Of a stretch of DNA of 64,000 nucleotides, positions 44,688 to 52,712 are shown one piece after another. The DNA is from Halomonas sp. HAL1 (GTDB lineage Bacteria; Pseudomonadota; Gammaproteobacteria; Pseudomonadales; Halomonadaceae), in the NCBI RefSeq assembly GCF_030544485.1, contig NZ_CP130610.1, positions 2,480,001 through 2,544,000 of the forward strand, read 5' to 3'. How positions within the stretch are numbered: the first letter of the stretch is position 1; the number at the start of each line of letters is the position of its first letter. The translations under genes and the position numbers were made by a program. The notes beneath the pieces were generated by a model. The model had not been told where the DNA came from, did no database searches, and was given only the letters and a program-made list of their open reading frames with translations.

Positions 44688-45533
44688 TTAACTCACCTGG
44701 ATCTCGTAACCTGTGAATTTGCGGAGATTAATAACGCCGCTATCAAGGAGCAAATACTGGCCTTTGACGCCTTGCAGCACGCCTTCCACCACCGGTTGCT
44801 TATCAAAATTATGCGACACCACTTTTTTTGGGAAGACGCTGACCGGGTAGTGAAATTCTTGTGCGGGCTGCTCCAAGGTGCGAATGGCATCTGCCCCATG
44901 AGTCTCGCGGAGTTGATTCAGCCCGCCAGCTAACAGGCTCAGCAGCCGGTCACGCTCAGCGGCTAAATCCATTGCTGTAACATCACCTTTAAGCATAGCC
45001 CGCCAGTTGGTGCGATCGGCCACCTGCTCTTTGAACAGCATTTCGACAAACCCCGATTGCTGCCGGGTATCGACTTCCAGAATCGGCAGTGCCTGTATTG
45101 CACCTTGATCCAACCAACGGGTCGGCATTTGGGTTTTGCGCGTAATACCCACTTTTAATCCAGAAGAGTTAGCCAGGTAAACGATGTGAGGCTGAAAACA
45201 GTGCTTCTCTCCCCACTCCGGCTCACGGCAGGTGCCTTGGAAAAAGTGGCAGGTTTCTGGTTTCATAATGCAGGTATCGCATTGTGCTAACCGCTTAAAG
45301 CAAGGGTAACAATGGCCTTGGGCAAAGCTCTTCTTGGTCGCCCGCCCACAGTGGGTACAGGCAATCGCGCCTGTCCAACGCAAACTAAGCGGCTCACCGA
45401 TACGCTCATTAAGCGCGACACGATGCTCCCCTGCACGCAAATGGTAGGTTACCTGCTCATGCTGACGATCAGGCAGCGCTGCCGCCATTTTGCTTAAACA
45501 ACCTTGCACTGCCGCTTCAATCACGCGTGGCAT
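44688..45533 (-). CDS. DUF2797 family protein
   Basis: 281 residues. A cysteine-rich N-terminal half (CTHCGRATKKSFAQGHCYPC, CDTC, then CHFFQGTC) suggests two zinc sites, followed by a GIY-YIG-like segment (IVYLANSSGLKVGITRK) and an acidic C-terminal half. The GIY-YIG-like part is reduced, and nuclease activity is uncertain. It overlaps the DUF1315 gene by 17 bases, so the two are co-translated. Function unknown. Confidence 0.85.
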   Translation of the reverse strand: MPRVIEAAVQGCLSKMAAALPDRQHEQVTYHLRAGEHRVALNERIGEPLSLRWTGAIACTHCGRATKKSFAQGHCYPCFKRLAQCDTCIMKPETCHFFQGTCREPEWGEKHCFQPHIVYLANSSGLKVGITRKTQMPTRWLDQGAIQALPILEVDTRQQSGFVEMLFKEQVADRTNWRAMLKGDVTAMDLAAERDRLLSLLAGGLNQLRETHGADAIRTLEQPAQEFHYPVSVFPKKVVSHNFDKQPVVEGVLQGVKGQYLLLDSGVINLRKFTGYEIQVS

Positions 45534-45801
45534 CCCGTGCCAAGCCGGCCATTTCTGGTGTTACATCAGCGCCGCTGGCAGCTGCCCCACAGGTACGCTG
45601 CTCTAAATAGCCTACGCGGCTCTCTTCCGGCACATTGTTCTCGGCTTCATAGCGCATCACGGCTTCCAAACAGAGCTCAGTCTGTTCGGGCGTTAAGCGA
45701 CGACCATCAGGCCATTTGCGCAGCGATACCGCCTGTTTCAGGCTCTCATAGATCGCTGGGGTCATCTGGTTAATCATTTTCTCGAACGTCATTTCGCTCA
45801 T
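45517..45801 (-). CDS. DUF1315 (YeaC-like) protein
   Basis: 94 residues: MTFEKMINQMTPAIYESLKQAVSLRKWPDG is the conserved N-terminal block of the YeaC/DUF1315 family, split here at TFEKM and continuing to LRKWPDG. A small soluble protein without recognisable catalytic residues. GAGG lies before the ATG. It overlaps DUF2797 and follows the rhomboid gene by nine bases, making a three-gene run. Function unknown. Confidence 0.85.
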   Translation of the reverse strand: MSEMTFEKMINQMTPAIYESLKQAVSLRKWPDGRRLTPEQTELCLEAVMRYEAENNVPEESRVGYLEQRTCGAAASGADVTPEMAGLARDATRD

Positions 45802-45810
45802 TGCGGCCTC

Positions 45811-46662
45811 TTAATGTTTTTTCAAACGGCGGGATGAATAATACCAGCCTGTGACCAGCCCCACGAGTAGGCCACCCAAATGCGCTTCATTAGCGACATT
45901 GCCAAAACCAACGCTGCCCGCCATATCGGTCATGGTGAACACCATCCACCCCAGCATAAAGACCACCAACATTTGTGGCACAAAGAAACCACTTCTGGGC
46001 ACCCGCCGCGACATCAACCAAACGTGGGCCAGCAGTGCATAAACCACTCCGGACATACCGCCAAACAATACGGTACCGGTCAGGTATTGAGCGATGTTGG
46101 CCCCTATGCCCGCCACAACAAGCAGCAGTAGCATAGTGCGGCTGCCCTGCAGCGCTTCAATCTGACGGCCGAAGTACCACACCCACATCAGATTAAATAT
46201 CAAATGCATCCAGCCAAAGTGCAGAAATGCAGGCGATAGTAAGCGCCACACCTGCCCTGACGAGAGCGTTTGCGACAGCTGACCGAACACCAGCTCACCC
46301 CCTGAAATACCGATGGGCACGATGGTCAACGTCACGATCAGCTGGTCACCGAACACCTCTATCAGGGCAAACACCACCACGCTTATAGCAATCATCAAGG
46401 CCGTCACCGGCACTTGTTTGAGAGAAGTCAGGGAAGCAGTCATGTTGCGTGAACGCTTGGCTGAGTGCTGAAGCTCCAGGGGTTCCCCCTGTTTCCAGCG
46501 CTCTACCAGTGCTTTTAGTTCATCGTGCTGACGAGGGTCAGCAATCCATAGCAGCTGGCCGTCGGCCTCGTCGGTAATGCGGTGACCAATGCGGTGGCGC
46601 CAAAGTGCCTTGCGCAGTTCGCTTGTATCCGCGTGATCGGGCAAAAGCATCACTGGATGCAT
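45811..46662 (-). CDS. Rhomboid intramembrane serine protease, GlpG-like
   Basis: 283 residues. An N-terminal cytoplasmic domain (about 1-75) resembles that of GlpG; six membrane segments follow. The catalytic Ser lies in GGMSGVVYAL and the catalytic His in NEAHLGGLLVG; the HFGWMHLIFNLMWVW block holds the conserved His and Asn residues. All key residues are present, so an active protease is expected. It leads the run with DUF1315 and DUF2797. Confidence 0.93.
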   Translation of the reverse strand: MHPVMLLPDHADTSELRKALWRHRIGHRITDEADGQLLWIADPRQHDELKALVERWKQGEPLELQHSAKRSRNMTASLTSLKQVPVTALMIAISVVVFALIEVFGDQLIVTLTIVPIGISGGELVFGQLSQTLSSGQVWRLLSPAFLHFGWMHLIFNLMWVWYFGRQIEALQGSRTMLLLLVVAGIGANIAQYLTGTVLFGGMSGVVYALLAHVWLMSRRVPRSGFFVPQMLVVFMLGWMVFTMTDMAGSVGFGNVANEAHLGGLLVGLVTGWYYSSRRLKKH

Positions 46663-46746
46663 AACATCCCTCTAATCAATGCGCTAACGGCACGCTGACC
46701 GCAGCGAGTAGGTATTGGGCGAGCTATCGGCTGCCAACAAGCAGGC

Positions 46747-46774
46747 AAAAAAAACCGGCGGTGGGGACCGCCGG
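46747..46774 (-). terminator. Intrinsic terminator after the phosphoesterase gene
   Basis: An 8-bp GC-rich stem with a four-base loop (46755-46774) and eight T on the minus strand. It would end the NAD kinase-phosphoesterase transcript, whose last stop is 115 bases upstream, before the rhomboid operon. Confidence 0.9.
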
Positions 46775-46860
46775 AGAATAAAAGCAAGGGATCATTCAAG
46801 GGAACACTTACTCTGATAGCCGACAGCAGCGTTAGTTCAGCCGTTTTGCAAAAATTATGT
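46747..46860 (-). ncRNA. Candidate small RNA or phosphoesterase mRNA 3' end, copy 1 of a repeated module
   Basis: A strong terminator (CCGGCGGT / ACCGCCGG, GGGG loop, then eight T on the minus strand) ends a region with no coding frame. Its flanks match the element at 51130-51256: CAGGCAAAAAAAACCG on one side and AAGCAAGGGATCA on the other. The upstream gene is on the same strand, so it may simply be the 3' end of that mRNA. The right limit is a guess; no clear promoter is visible. Confidence 0.4.
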
Positions 46861-46888
46861 AAAAAAAAGTAACCAAAGAAATAATCAC

Positions 46889-47905
46889 CTAATCAAAATC
46901 AATTTCCCAGGGTTTTGGCAATGCCCGCTCCTCTTTCGGCACCTTAATCCATACAAAGTGGTCGGCATTTAACACCGCCTCCCCACTCCAGCGATAAGCA
47001 ACTAAACGGCCGTATTTGACCGCGCTGTAGTCTAAACAGGCGATATTGCGAGCGGGAAGCGACGGTATCCCTTCGCACCAGTAGTGACCAATAAATAACG
47101 GTGGCTCTTCTGGCCCATAATAACTCAATTGCTGCCGCTCTTCGGCCGTGAGTTCGCGGGTTTCAAGATCGCCGGGCAGGTTATCTGGCTGAAAGACTAC
47201 ATCACCCCACTGTTGCGGGTCTTGAGCCCAAAAGTGGGCGCGGAAACTTTTCCGCGTAAAGCCATCGCCAGAGTGTATCGCAATCCCTTCGGGCAGCGAG
47301 ACATGCGGGCCTCGGGTGAGGCGATCTAGTATTTGATACGCTTGGGTAGTGGGGTCGGTGGATTCAACCAAAAACTCGGTGTCCATACATTGATCAGGAC
47401 GTCGCTGCTTTAGCTCGTCAATCAGCGTCTGATCCCAGCAGGCATGCACCACCCGAATCCCATCTATCTCAAGGCAGAGCGGGATAGTTTTAAACCACGC
47501 CAACGTATCTTCCCACTCGTTGGTGTAGTCGCGATACTGCTCTAGGGTGTCTTGAATAATGCGATTATGCCGAGGAGTATGCTCACGCAGCCAGCGCTTG
47601 TGGCTACCTTCAGGCCCTGGATGGGTATACGCCAGGGCGTTGTACTCATGGTTACCCATCACAATGTAGGCCTCGCCCTGCTCTACCATCCGCCGGGCAA
47701 TGGTCACAGCCAAGCGAATACGCGGCCCGCGATCAATCAGGTCGCCAAGGAAAATCACCTTGCGGTGTGGATGGCGGTATACACCGCTGCGCTGATGATA
47801 ACCCAGCTTTTCGAGTAATGCGGCCAGCGTAGCGCCACAGCCGTGGACATCACCAATCAGGTCATATCCTTCCAGCTGAGGCCTGCCTTGCGTTTCACGC
47901 TGCAT
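46889..47905 (-). CDS. Metallophosphoesterase, PPP-type
   Basis: 338 residues with the full dinuclear metal signature: GDVHG at about 18, GDLIDRGP at about 54, GNHE at about 84, and His residues in VVHACWD and FIGHYW. The set is typical of PPP-family phosphatases related to bis(5'-nucleosyl)-tetraphosphatase and PrpE. The substrate is not readable. It starts two bases after the NAD kinase stop, so the two genes are probably co-transcribed. A terminator follows. Confidence 0.88.
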   Translation of the reverse strand: MQRETQGRPQLEGYDLIGDVHGCGATLAALLEKLGYHQRSGVYRHPHRKVIFLGDLIDRGPRIRLAVTIARRMVEQGEAYIVMGNHEYNALAYTHPGPEGSHKRWLREHTPRHNRIIQDTLEQYRDYTNEWEDTLAWFKTIPLCLEIDGIRVVHACWDQTLIDELKQRRPDQCMDTEFLVESTDPTTQAYQILDRLTRGPHVSLPEGIAIHSGDGFTRKSFRAHFWAQDPQQWGDVVFQPDNLPGDLETRELTAEERQQLSYYGPEEPPLFIGHYWCEGIPSLPARNIACLDYSAVKYGRLVAYRWSGEAVLNADHFVWIKVPKEERALPKPWEIDFD

Positions 47906-47907
47906 GC

Positions 47908-48855
47908 TTAATCCCCCAACCGGTGGCTCCAGCCTAATTTGCTGCGCAGCACTTCGTAGAAATTATGTCCGATGGGGTGTACCAGTTGAACGCGTTCAGG
48001 CTTACGGGTAATCACCAACACATCGTTGGGCTTCGCTACCGCCCGCGTTTGCCCATCGCAGCTTATATGCGGATAGGTTTGGTTAGTTTCGCCAATATGA
48101 ATACGGATTTCGCTGGCGGCATCAATCACAATTGGCCGACTCGACAGCGTATGGGGAAACATCGGCACCAGCGTCACTACATCAAGTTTGGGGTGCATGA
48201 TCGGCCCACCACCCGAGAGTGCATAAGCCGTAGAGCCGGTAGGCGTGGCGACAATCAAGCCATCGCTGCGCTGGCTATAAACAAACTGACCATCAATAAA
48301 CAATTCAAACTCAATCATGCGCACCGCTTTGCCGGGGTGCAGAACGACTTCATTCAAGGCATCGCCGTTGCCCACCGCAACACCGTTACGGTAGAGCACG
48401 GCGTCTAACAGGAAACGCTGTTCAATCTCAAATTCGCCCGCGAGCACTTCACTAACACGGGTTTCCAGCTCATCTGGCGAAATGTCAGTAAGAAACCCTA
48501 AGCGGCCACGATTGACCCCTAAAATAAGCGTTCCACTTCGGCAGAGCGTACGCGCCGCACCAAGCAAGCTGCCATCGCCTCCCACCACAATCACCAGATC
48601 GCACAGCTCCCCCAACATGCGGCGGCTTGCTTCCGGTTGACCATGGTGCGGCAAGGCAGTAGCCGTGCGGTCTTCCACCAGCACCGAATACTCATGGGCG
48701 ACGAGATAGGTCACCAGACGCTGCAGAGAATCGATTACTTTATCGCTACCCAACCGACCAATCAGCCCAATGGTTTTAAAGGGCCTGCCTGATTGATCGC
48801 TGGAGTGCGACCTAGCCTCTGAAGATTTGGCATCTGGTGGTAAGGTGTTGCTCAT
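47908..48855 (-). CDS. nadK: NAD kinase
   Basis: Phosphorylates NAD to NADP. 315 residues in the chosen frame; the core begins FKTIGLIGR about 26 residues in. The catalytic GGDGS motif lies in VIVVGGDGSLLGAAR, the second conserved motif is NEVV, and ATPTGSTAYALSGGGP forms the NAD site. I chose ATG 48855 (MSNTLPP), with GAGAG upstream; ATG 48885 and TTG 48912 are possible and would add a low-complexity leader. The core itself is normal length. Confidence 0.95.
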   Translation of the reverse strand: MSNTLPPDAKSSEARSHSSDQSGRPFKTIGLIGRLGSDKVIDSLQRLVTYLVAHEYSVLVEDRTATALPHHGQPEASRRMLGELCDLVIVVGGDGSLLGAARTLCRSGTLILGVNRGRLGFLTDISPDELETRVSEVLAGEFEIEQRFLLDAVLYRNGVAVGNGDALNEVVLHPGKAVRMIEFELFIDGQFVYSQRSDGLIVATPTGSTAYALSGGGPIMHPKLDVVTLVPMFPHTLSSRPIVIDAASEIRIHIGETNQTYPHISCDGQTRAVAKPNDVLVITRKPERVQLVHPIGHNFYEVLRSKLGWSHRLGD

Positions 48856-48918
48856 GGGCCGACTCTCGCTAACAGAAGCCGCCATTATGGAGACACCGGA
48901 GGTATCGGGCAAATAGGC

Positions 48919-49788
48919 TTAGCTAACGGCCACTTGACGACGCTGGCACCACCAACGGTTGAGCCACAGCGAGGCCGCAATGATAAGCGCGCCCAGCAGC
49001 AAGCGCGGGATATCCGCATCGCGGTTCCAAATCACCAGGTTAACGATAAGCCCTGCTGGCACCAGCGCATTGTTCATAATCGCTAGCGTGCCAGCATCCA
49101 CTTTAGTGGCGCCCTGATTCCAGGCAAAGTAGCCAACGCCAGACGCCACTAACCCCAGCCAGGCCAGTACGCCCCACTGCAGCGATGTGGTCGGTAATGC
49201 AGCGCTGTTGCCGAAGAGTAAATAAGCGGGTAGTGCCACTACCATTGCGCCAATGAAGAACCAGCCAAATACATTGTGCCACGCCAGCGTAGGAGGCAAA
49301 TCAGCCGCTAGCCGACGATAACCTACCTGACCAATAGCAAAGCAAAGGTTTGCCCCCTGCACCACTAAAAAGCCCATCCAGAAGCCGCTATCGACACCGT
49401 CATAGCGGATGACGCCTGCCCCGAGAACTGCAAGCAGTGCCGTCACGAGATAGATGGGGGTAAAGCGGCCAAACAGCAGGTCATCCAGCAGTGCGATATA
49501 GATAGGCGTAAAGATCGTGAACAGCAGTACTTCAGGCACCGATAACAGCAAAAAGGATTGGTAGAAGAAGGTGTACATCACCCCCAATTGGATGGCACCC
49601 AATCCCATGAGGGCGAGCCGCTGCTTACCGCGCAACAGGCCGGGGCGTAAAAACGGCAGGAACACCAGCATGGCAAGCGTTACTCGTAGCAGCACCGCAA
49701 AGTAGCTGTCGACCTGCCCTGCCAGATAAACCCCTATCAACGAAAAGGAAAATGCCCACAGGGCGGTAACGCCCATTAGATAACCCAT
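48919..49788 (-). CDS. EamA/DMT-family transporter
   Basis: 289 residues with about ten hydrophobic segments arranged as two EamA repeats, as in YddG- or RhaT-like metabolite exporters. The second repeat contains the typical MNNALVPAGLIVNLVIW block. The substrate cannot be assigned. It is read in the same direction as nadK with a 63-base gap and ends its own reading block. Confidence 0.88.
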   Translation of the reverse strand: MGYLMGVTALWAFSFSLIGVYLAGQVDSYFAVLLRVTLAMLVFLPFLRPGLLRGKQRLALMGLGAIQLGVMYTFFYQSFLLLSVPEVLLFTIFTPIYIALLDDLLFGRFTPIYLVTALLAVLGAGVIRYDGVDSGFWMGFLVVQGANLCFAIGQVGYRRLAADLPPTLAWHNVFGWFFIGAMVVALPAYLLFGNSAALPTTSLQWGVLAWLGLVASGVGYFAWNQGATKVDAGTLAIMNNALVPAGLIVNLVIWNRDADIPRLLLGALIIAASLWLNRWWCQRRQVAVS

Positions 49789-49875
49789 CGTAAACCCCGG
49801 CTTATAAATTAGTTTACGCGGATTATACGCACATGGGTGAAGCTGCCAAGTCGTAAACGTAATAACAATCGTTGG

Positions 49876-50421
49876 TTAACGCCGCTGCAACCACCAAGCC
49901 GCATACACCACACCCGGCAACCAACCCGCCAGTGTCAACACCAACGCAATAATCACTCGCTTTTGGCCGCCCTGTGTTAAGCCGATGGCGAGGGGTGGCA
50001 GGCATATCGCCAGGGCATAATAGGCGAACTTCAACGCGGCGGGCTCGGGTGTCGCTGGTTCTGCCTGGCTTACTGATGCCGTTTTGGATGATGCAGCCGA
50101 GGTCGCGTCTAGCGCCGCCTTGGGCGGTGGCGTGAAGTGTTCTACGGCGCCAGGAGCTGGCTCTTTAGCAGCCTGAGCCGCCCGCTCCTGGGCAAGACGA
50201 TGGGCTTCTTTATCGATTTTCTGCTCAAGGGTTTCAGCCCCTTCAGCCAAGTCATCGTGATGGCGCTCCCAGTCTTCCCAATCATGGGGTGTGCCCGATT
50301 TAGGCCGTTGATGACCAGAGCCCCTCGCCCGTTCCCAGGCTTTCTCTTCTAACGTATTGGGTCGATCCGGGTCACGTTCACTCCCCACGCCTTTGCGGTT
50401 TAAATATTCACGTGCATCCAT
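49876..50421 (-). CDS. Charged N-terminal domain fused to a Pmp3/YqaE-like membrane domain
   Basis: 181 residues. Residues 1 to about 125 are soluble, very charged and probably disordered, with a short helical stretch around KIDKEAHRLAQERAAQ. The last 50 residues form two membrane helices reading LPPLAIGLTQGG and LTLAGWLPGVVYAAWW, which match the Pmp3/YqaE (UPF0057) pattern. Stand-alone Pmp3 proteins are about 50 residues and are linked to salt and membrane-potential tolerance in yeast and plants. The gene is monocistronic. Function here is unknown. Confidence 0.75.
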   Translation of the reverse strand: MDAREYLNRKGVGSERDPDRPNTLEEKAWERARGSGHQRPKSGTPHDWEDWERHHDDLAEGAETLEQKIDKEAHRLAQERAAQAAKEPAPGAVEHFTPPPKAALDATSAASSKTASVSQAEPATPEPAALKFAYYALAICLPPLAIGLTQGGQKRVIIALVLTLAGWLPGVVYAAWWLQRR

Positions 50422-50663
50422 GGAAGGCTCCTTGATGCCTTAATTAACGGTCAGGTGATGCCATTAGAAAATTAACAACACAGAAAATTCAGTACTTATA
50501 GCGTTGAATAAAGATAGCTTGCAGGACGCACGCCATGAACAAATCACCTACAGTGAAAGAGTTGATTCTCCCTTAGCGCCTACAACAACGAACAATCACA
50601 ACGCACTGCCTGCGACAGCTTTATTATTGTCACAGCGCTGAATACGATGATCGAGGAGTGTCC

Positions 50664-51074
50664 ATGATGAGTAGAGCAGCACCCAACATCGTTCGCGACA
50701 TCATGTCCCGCGATTGCTACCGTGTTTCACCCGACGCATCCATCACCACATTAGCCAAGGGCCTGGCACTGCACCGCTTGCCAGGCGCACCGGTGGTTGA
50801 TGCCGCCGACCGCTTAATCGGCTTTATTTCGGAGCAGGATGTATTGGGCCGTGTGCTTGATAGTATCTATCACGATGATGAGGCGCCGCTCGTTAAAGAG
50901 TTGATGCGCCACGAAGTACTCAGCGTATCACCGAATAAGAGCATTACCGACTTGGCACAGGAAATGCGGTCAGCGAAACCCAAGGTATACCCGGTCGTGG
51001 AGCAAAAGCGGTTAATAGGCATCGTGACACGACGTGATATCCTAATTGCGCTGCTAATGATTCGCCGCCATTAG
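50664..51074 (+). CDS. CBS-domain protein
   Basis: 136 residues made of two CBS domains: VRDIMSRDCYRVSPDASITTLA starts the first and VKELMRHEVLSVSPNKSITDLA the second, with the usual GIVTRRDIL end. Stand-alone CBS pairs bind adenosyl ligands and regulate partner proteins; no partner is visible next door. GAGGAG lies six bases before ATG 50664; a GTG at 50658 is less likely. The gap before it (50422-50663) shows no further gene. Confidence 0.88.
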   Translation: MMSRAAPNIVRDIMSRDCYRVSPDASITTLAKGLALHRLPGAPVVDAADRLIGFISEQDVLGRVLDSIYHDDEAPLVKELMRHEVLSVSPNKSITDLAQEMRSAKPKVYPVVEQKRLIGIVTRRDILIALLMIRRH

Positions 51075-51129
51075 CCGTTATGCTGGCTACGCTTTCTTTA
51101 AGCGGCGATATAACAGGCAAGCATCAGGC

Positions 51130-51256
51130 AAAAAAAACCGCTACTCAAGGAGTAGCGGAAGCAAGGGATCAAAACAAAGAGCCAGAACAACAACTTTAGC
51201 GACTGCTATCGCGCTGTTGTCTGTACATACTCAGACACGCCGCGCTGAAAAAGTTC
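51130..51256 (-). ncRNA. Candidate stand-alone small RNA on the minus strand
   Basis: An intrinsic terminator on the minus strand (stem CCGCTACTC / GAGTAGCGG at 51138-51158, then eight T) lies between two plus-strand genes, so no coding gene uses it. About 130 bases upstream on that strand a promoter-like pair is visible: TTGACG (51292-51287), 17 bases, TTTACT (51269-51264), predicting a start near 51256 and an RNA of about 127 bases. Just before the terminator stem is TGATCCCTTGCTT, shared with copy 1 near 46782. The CCCUUG stretch could pair with Shine-Dalgarno-like AAGG sequences. Expression and function are unproven. Confidence 0.55.
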
Positions 51257-51344
51257 GCAAAATAGTAAAATTTTCGACCTTGGCGGCGTCAAGCGTATAA
51301 TTAAACGACAATTTGTGAACTGATGACGCCTAGGAGCCCAGCGA

Positions 51345-51704
51345 ATGGCGCTGTATTTATTGGTATTTGGGGTGTGCTTGCTGGTGATTGGCGCGGTAAT
51401 GCTGGTGTTGATGACCTCAAGCACGCCGCGCTACCGCACTGAACCTAAGGATTTACTGGCGCTGTTTGATAAAGCGCTCAACAGCCAGGTAAGCGAAACC
51501 GAGTGGAACGCTATCATCGGCTACCCTATTCGGCATAATGAGTATCTGGATGGCATTCGTCGCCGTGCCGCGCATTTAATGGAGCAGCATGGCCGACGCT
51601 GGATGGTAGCCCAGGGTAAACCATTGCTCAATCAAGAGGGCCAGGCTGAACTTAAGGCCCTTCGCGATCATTTGTCCGCCCATACAGCCCTCCGCCAGCA
51701 GTAG
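51345..51704 (+). CDS. Small single-pass membrane protein, unknown
   Basis: 119 residues: an N-terminal membrane segment at about 3-24 (LYLLVFGVCLLVIGAVMLVL), then a soluble helical part with WNAIIGYPIRHNEYLDGIRRR. No family is recognised. TAGGAG precedes the ATG at a good spacing. It lies 24 bases before the AraC-type gene and may be its operon partner. Confidence 0.65.
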   Translation: MALYLLVFGVCLLVIGAVMLVLMTSSTPRYRTEPKDLLALFDKALNSQVSETEWNAIIGYPIRHNEYLDGIRRRAAHLMEQHGRRWMVAQGKPLLNQEGQAELKALRDHLSAHTALRQQ

Positions 51705-51728
51705 CTGGTGCGGTCCAGGAGACCTGCT

Positions 51729-52562
51729 ATGCCGAGCACCATTCGACAAATACCTCTAGCCAGCGCCACGCAACATCATGCCCATGATTTTCATCAAATA
51801 GTCATCACCATGTGTGGCTCGTCAGAGTTTGAAATTGAAGGGTTGGGTGGGCGCGTCAATGCCTTTTCAGGCTGTATCGTGCCCGCCAATCACGAGCACT
51901 ACTATTCGGGCAATGGCCATAATCGACAATTGATTCTCGACCTGCCCGAGGACGCGCCCGCTTTGACAGGTGAAAATCACGAATTAGTAGCGCTATTTGA
52001 TGCCCCCCGTTTCTTTGGTTTAGACAACGCACTGCGCCACTACTTAGCCTTTATGGAGAGCGAACTTGCTCAAGGGTTTGATACCTCTACCAACTCCTTT
52101 CAGCAAGACCGCTTAGCGGCCACCCTTTTAGGTTCCCTTAAAGCGCGATTGGGCTCTGCTACCACTTCAAACCAACGTCGGCTGGACTTGACGCGAATTA
52201 ATCATTTTATTCGCCAGCACCTCGCTGAGGAGCTTCGTGTCGCCGACCTAGCGCGGCTGGCTTGTTTGAGCGAAGCACATTTTTCCGACTGTTTCCGCGC
52301 CCAAACCGGGCTTTCACCCTGGCAATACGTCAAGCGGCAACGGCTAAATGCGGCCCGCCAACTGATTTTGCAAAGCCGACTTCCGCTCACCGACATTGCC
52401 ATTCAAACCGGCTTTGCCAACCAAAGCGCTCTTTCTCATGCTTTCCGGCGTAGCTATGGTTTGTCGCCGCGTAAACTACGCCAGGGTGATGTGTCACCCA
52501 TTGCGCTCAGCGCCTCAAACGCTGCGTTAGGGCCGCTAGCTGGCCAGCAAAAACTATACTAA
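51729..52562 (+). CDS. AraC-family regulator, possibly of proline use (PruR-like)
   Basis: 277 residues. The N-terminal half is a cupin-like sensor domain (about 1-165); the C-terminal two-helix-turn-helix domain spans about 175-265, with VADLARLACLSEAHFSDCF and LTDIAIQTGFANQSALSHAFRRSYG. It lies upstream of putA and putP on the same strand. In Pseudomonas the AraC-type PruR activates putA/putP, so the same role is suggested by position. AGGAG lies eight bases before the ATG. Confidence 0.85.
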   Translation: MPSTIRQIPLASATQHHAHDFHQIVITMCGSSEFEIEGLGGRVNAFSGCIVPANHEHYYSGNGHNRQLILDLPEDAPALTGENHELVALFDAPRFFGLDNALRHYLAFMESELAQGFDTSTNSFQQDRLAATLLGSLKARLGSATTSNQRRLDLTRINHFIRQHLAEELRVADLARLACLSEAHFSDCFRAQTGLSPWQYVKRQRLNAARQLILQSRLPLTDIAIQTGFANQSALSHAFRRSYGLSPRKLRQGDVSPIALSASNAALGPLAGQQKLY

Positions 52563-52712
52563 AGTCGTAAAGTTACTGTGCTTGCCGCGGAATTGACATG
52601 TTTTACCGTGAAATCAGCATACACCTGAGTTAGCCGCACTCTACATTCGCTGACTAGCTTGGGCGTAACGCCCTGTTACCCATTCGTTCTGTTCAGACTT
52701 TCGGGGGCTTCA

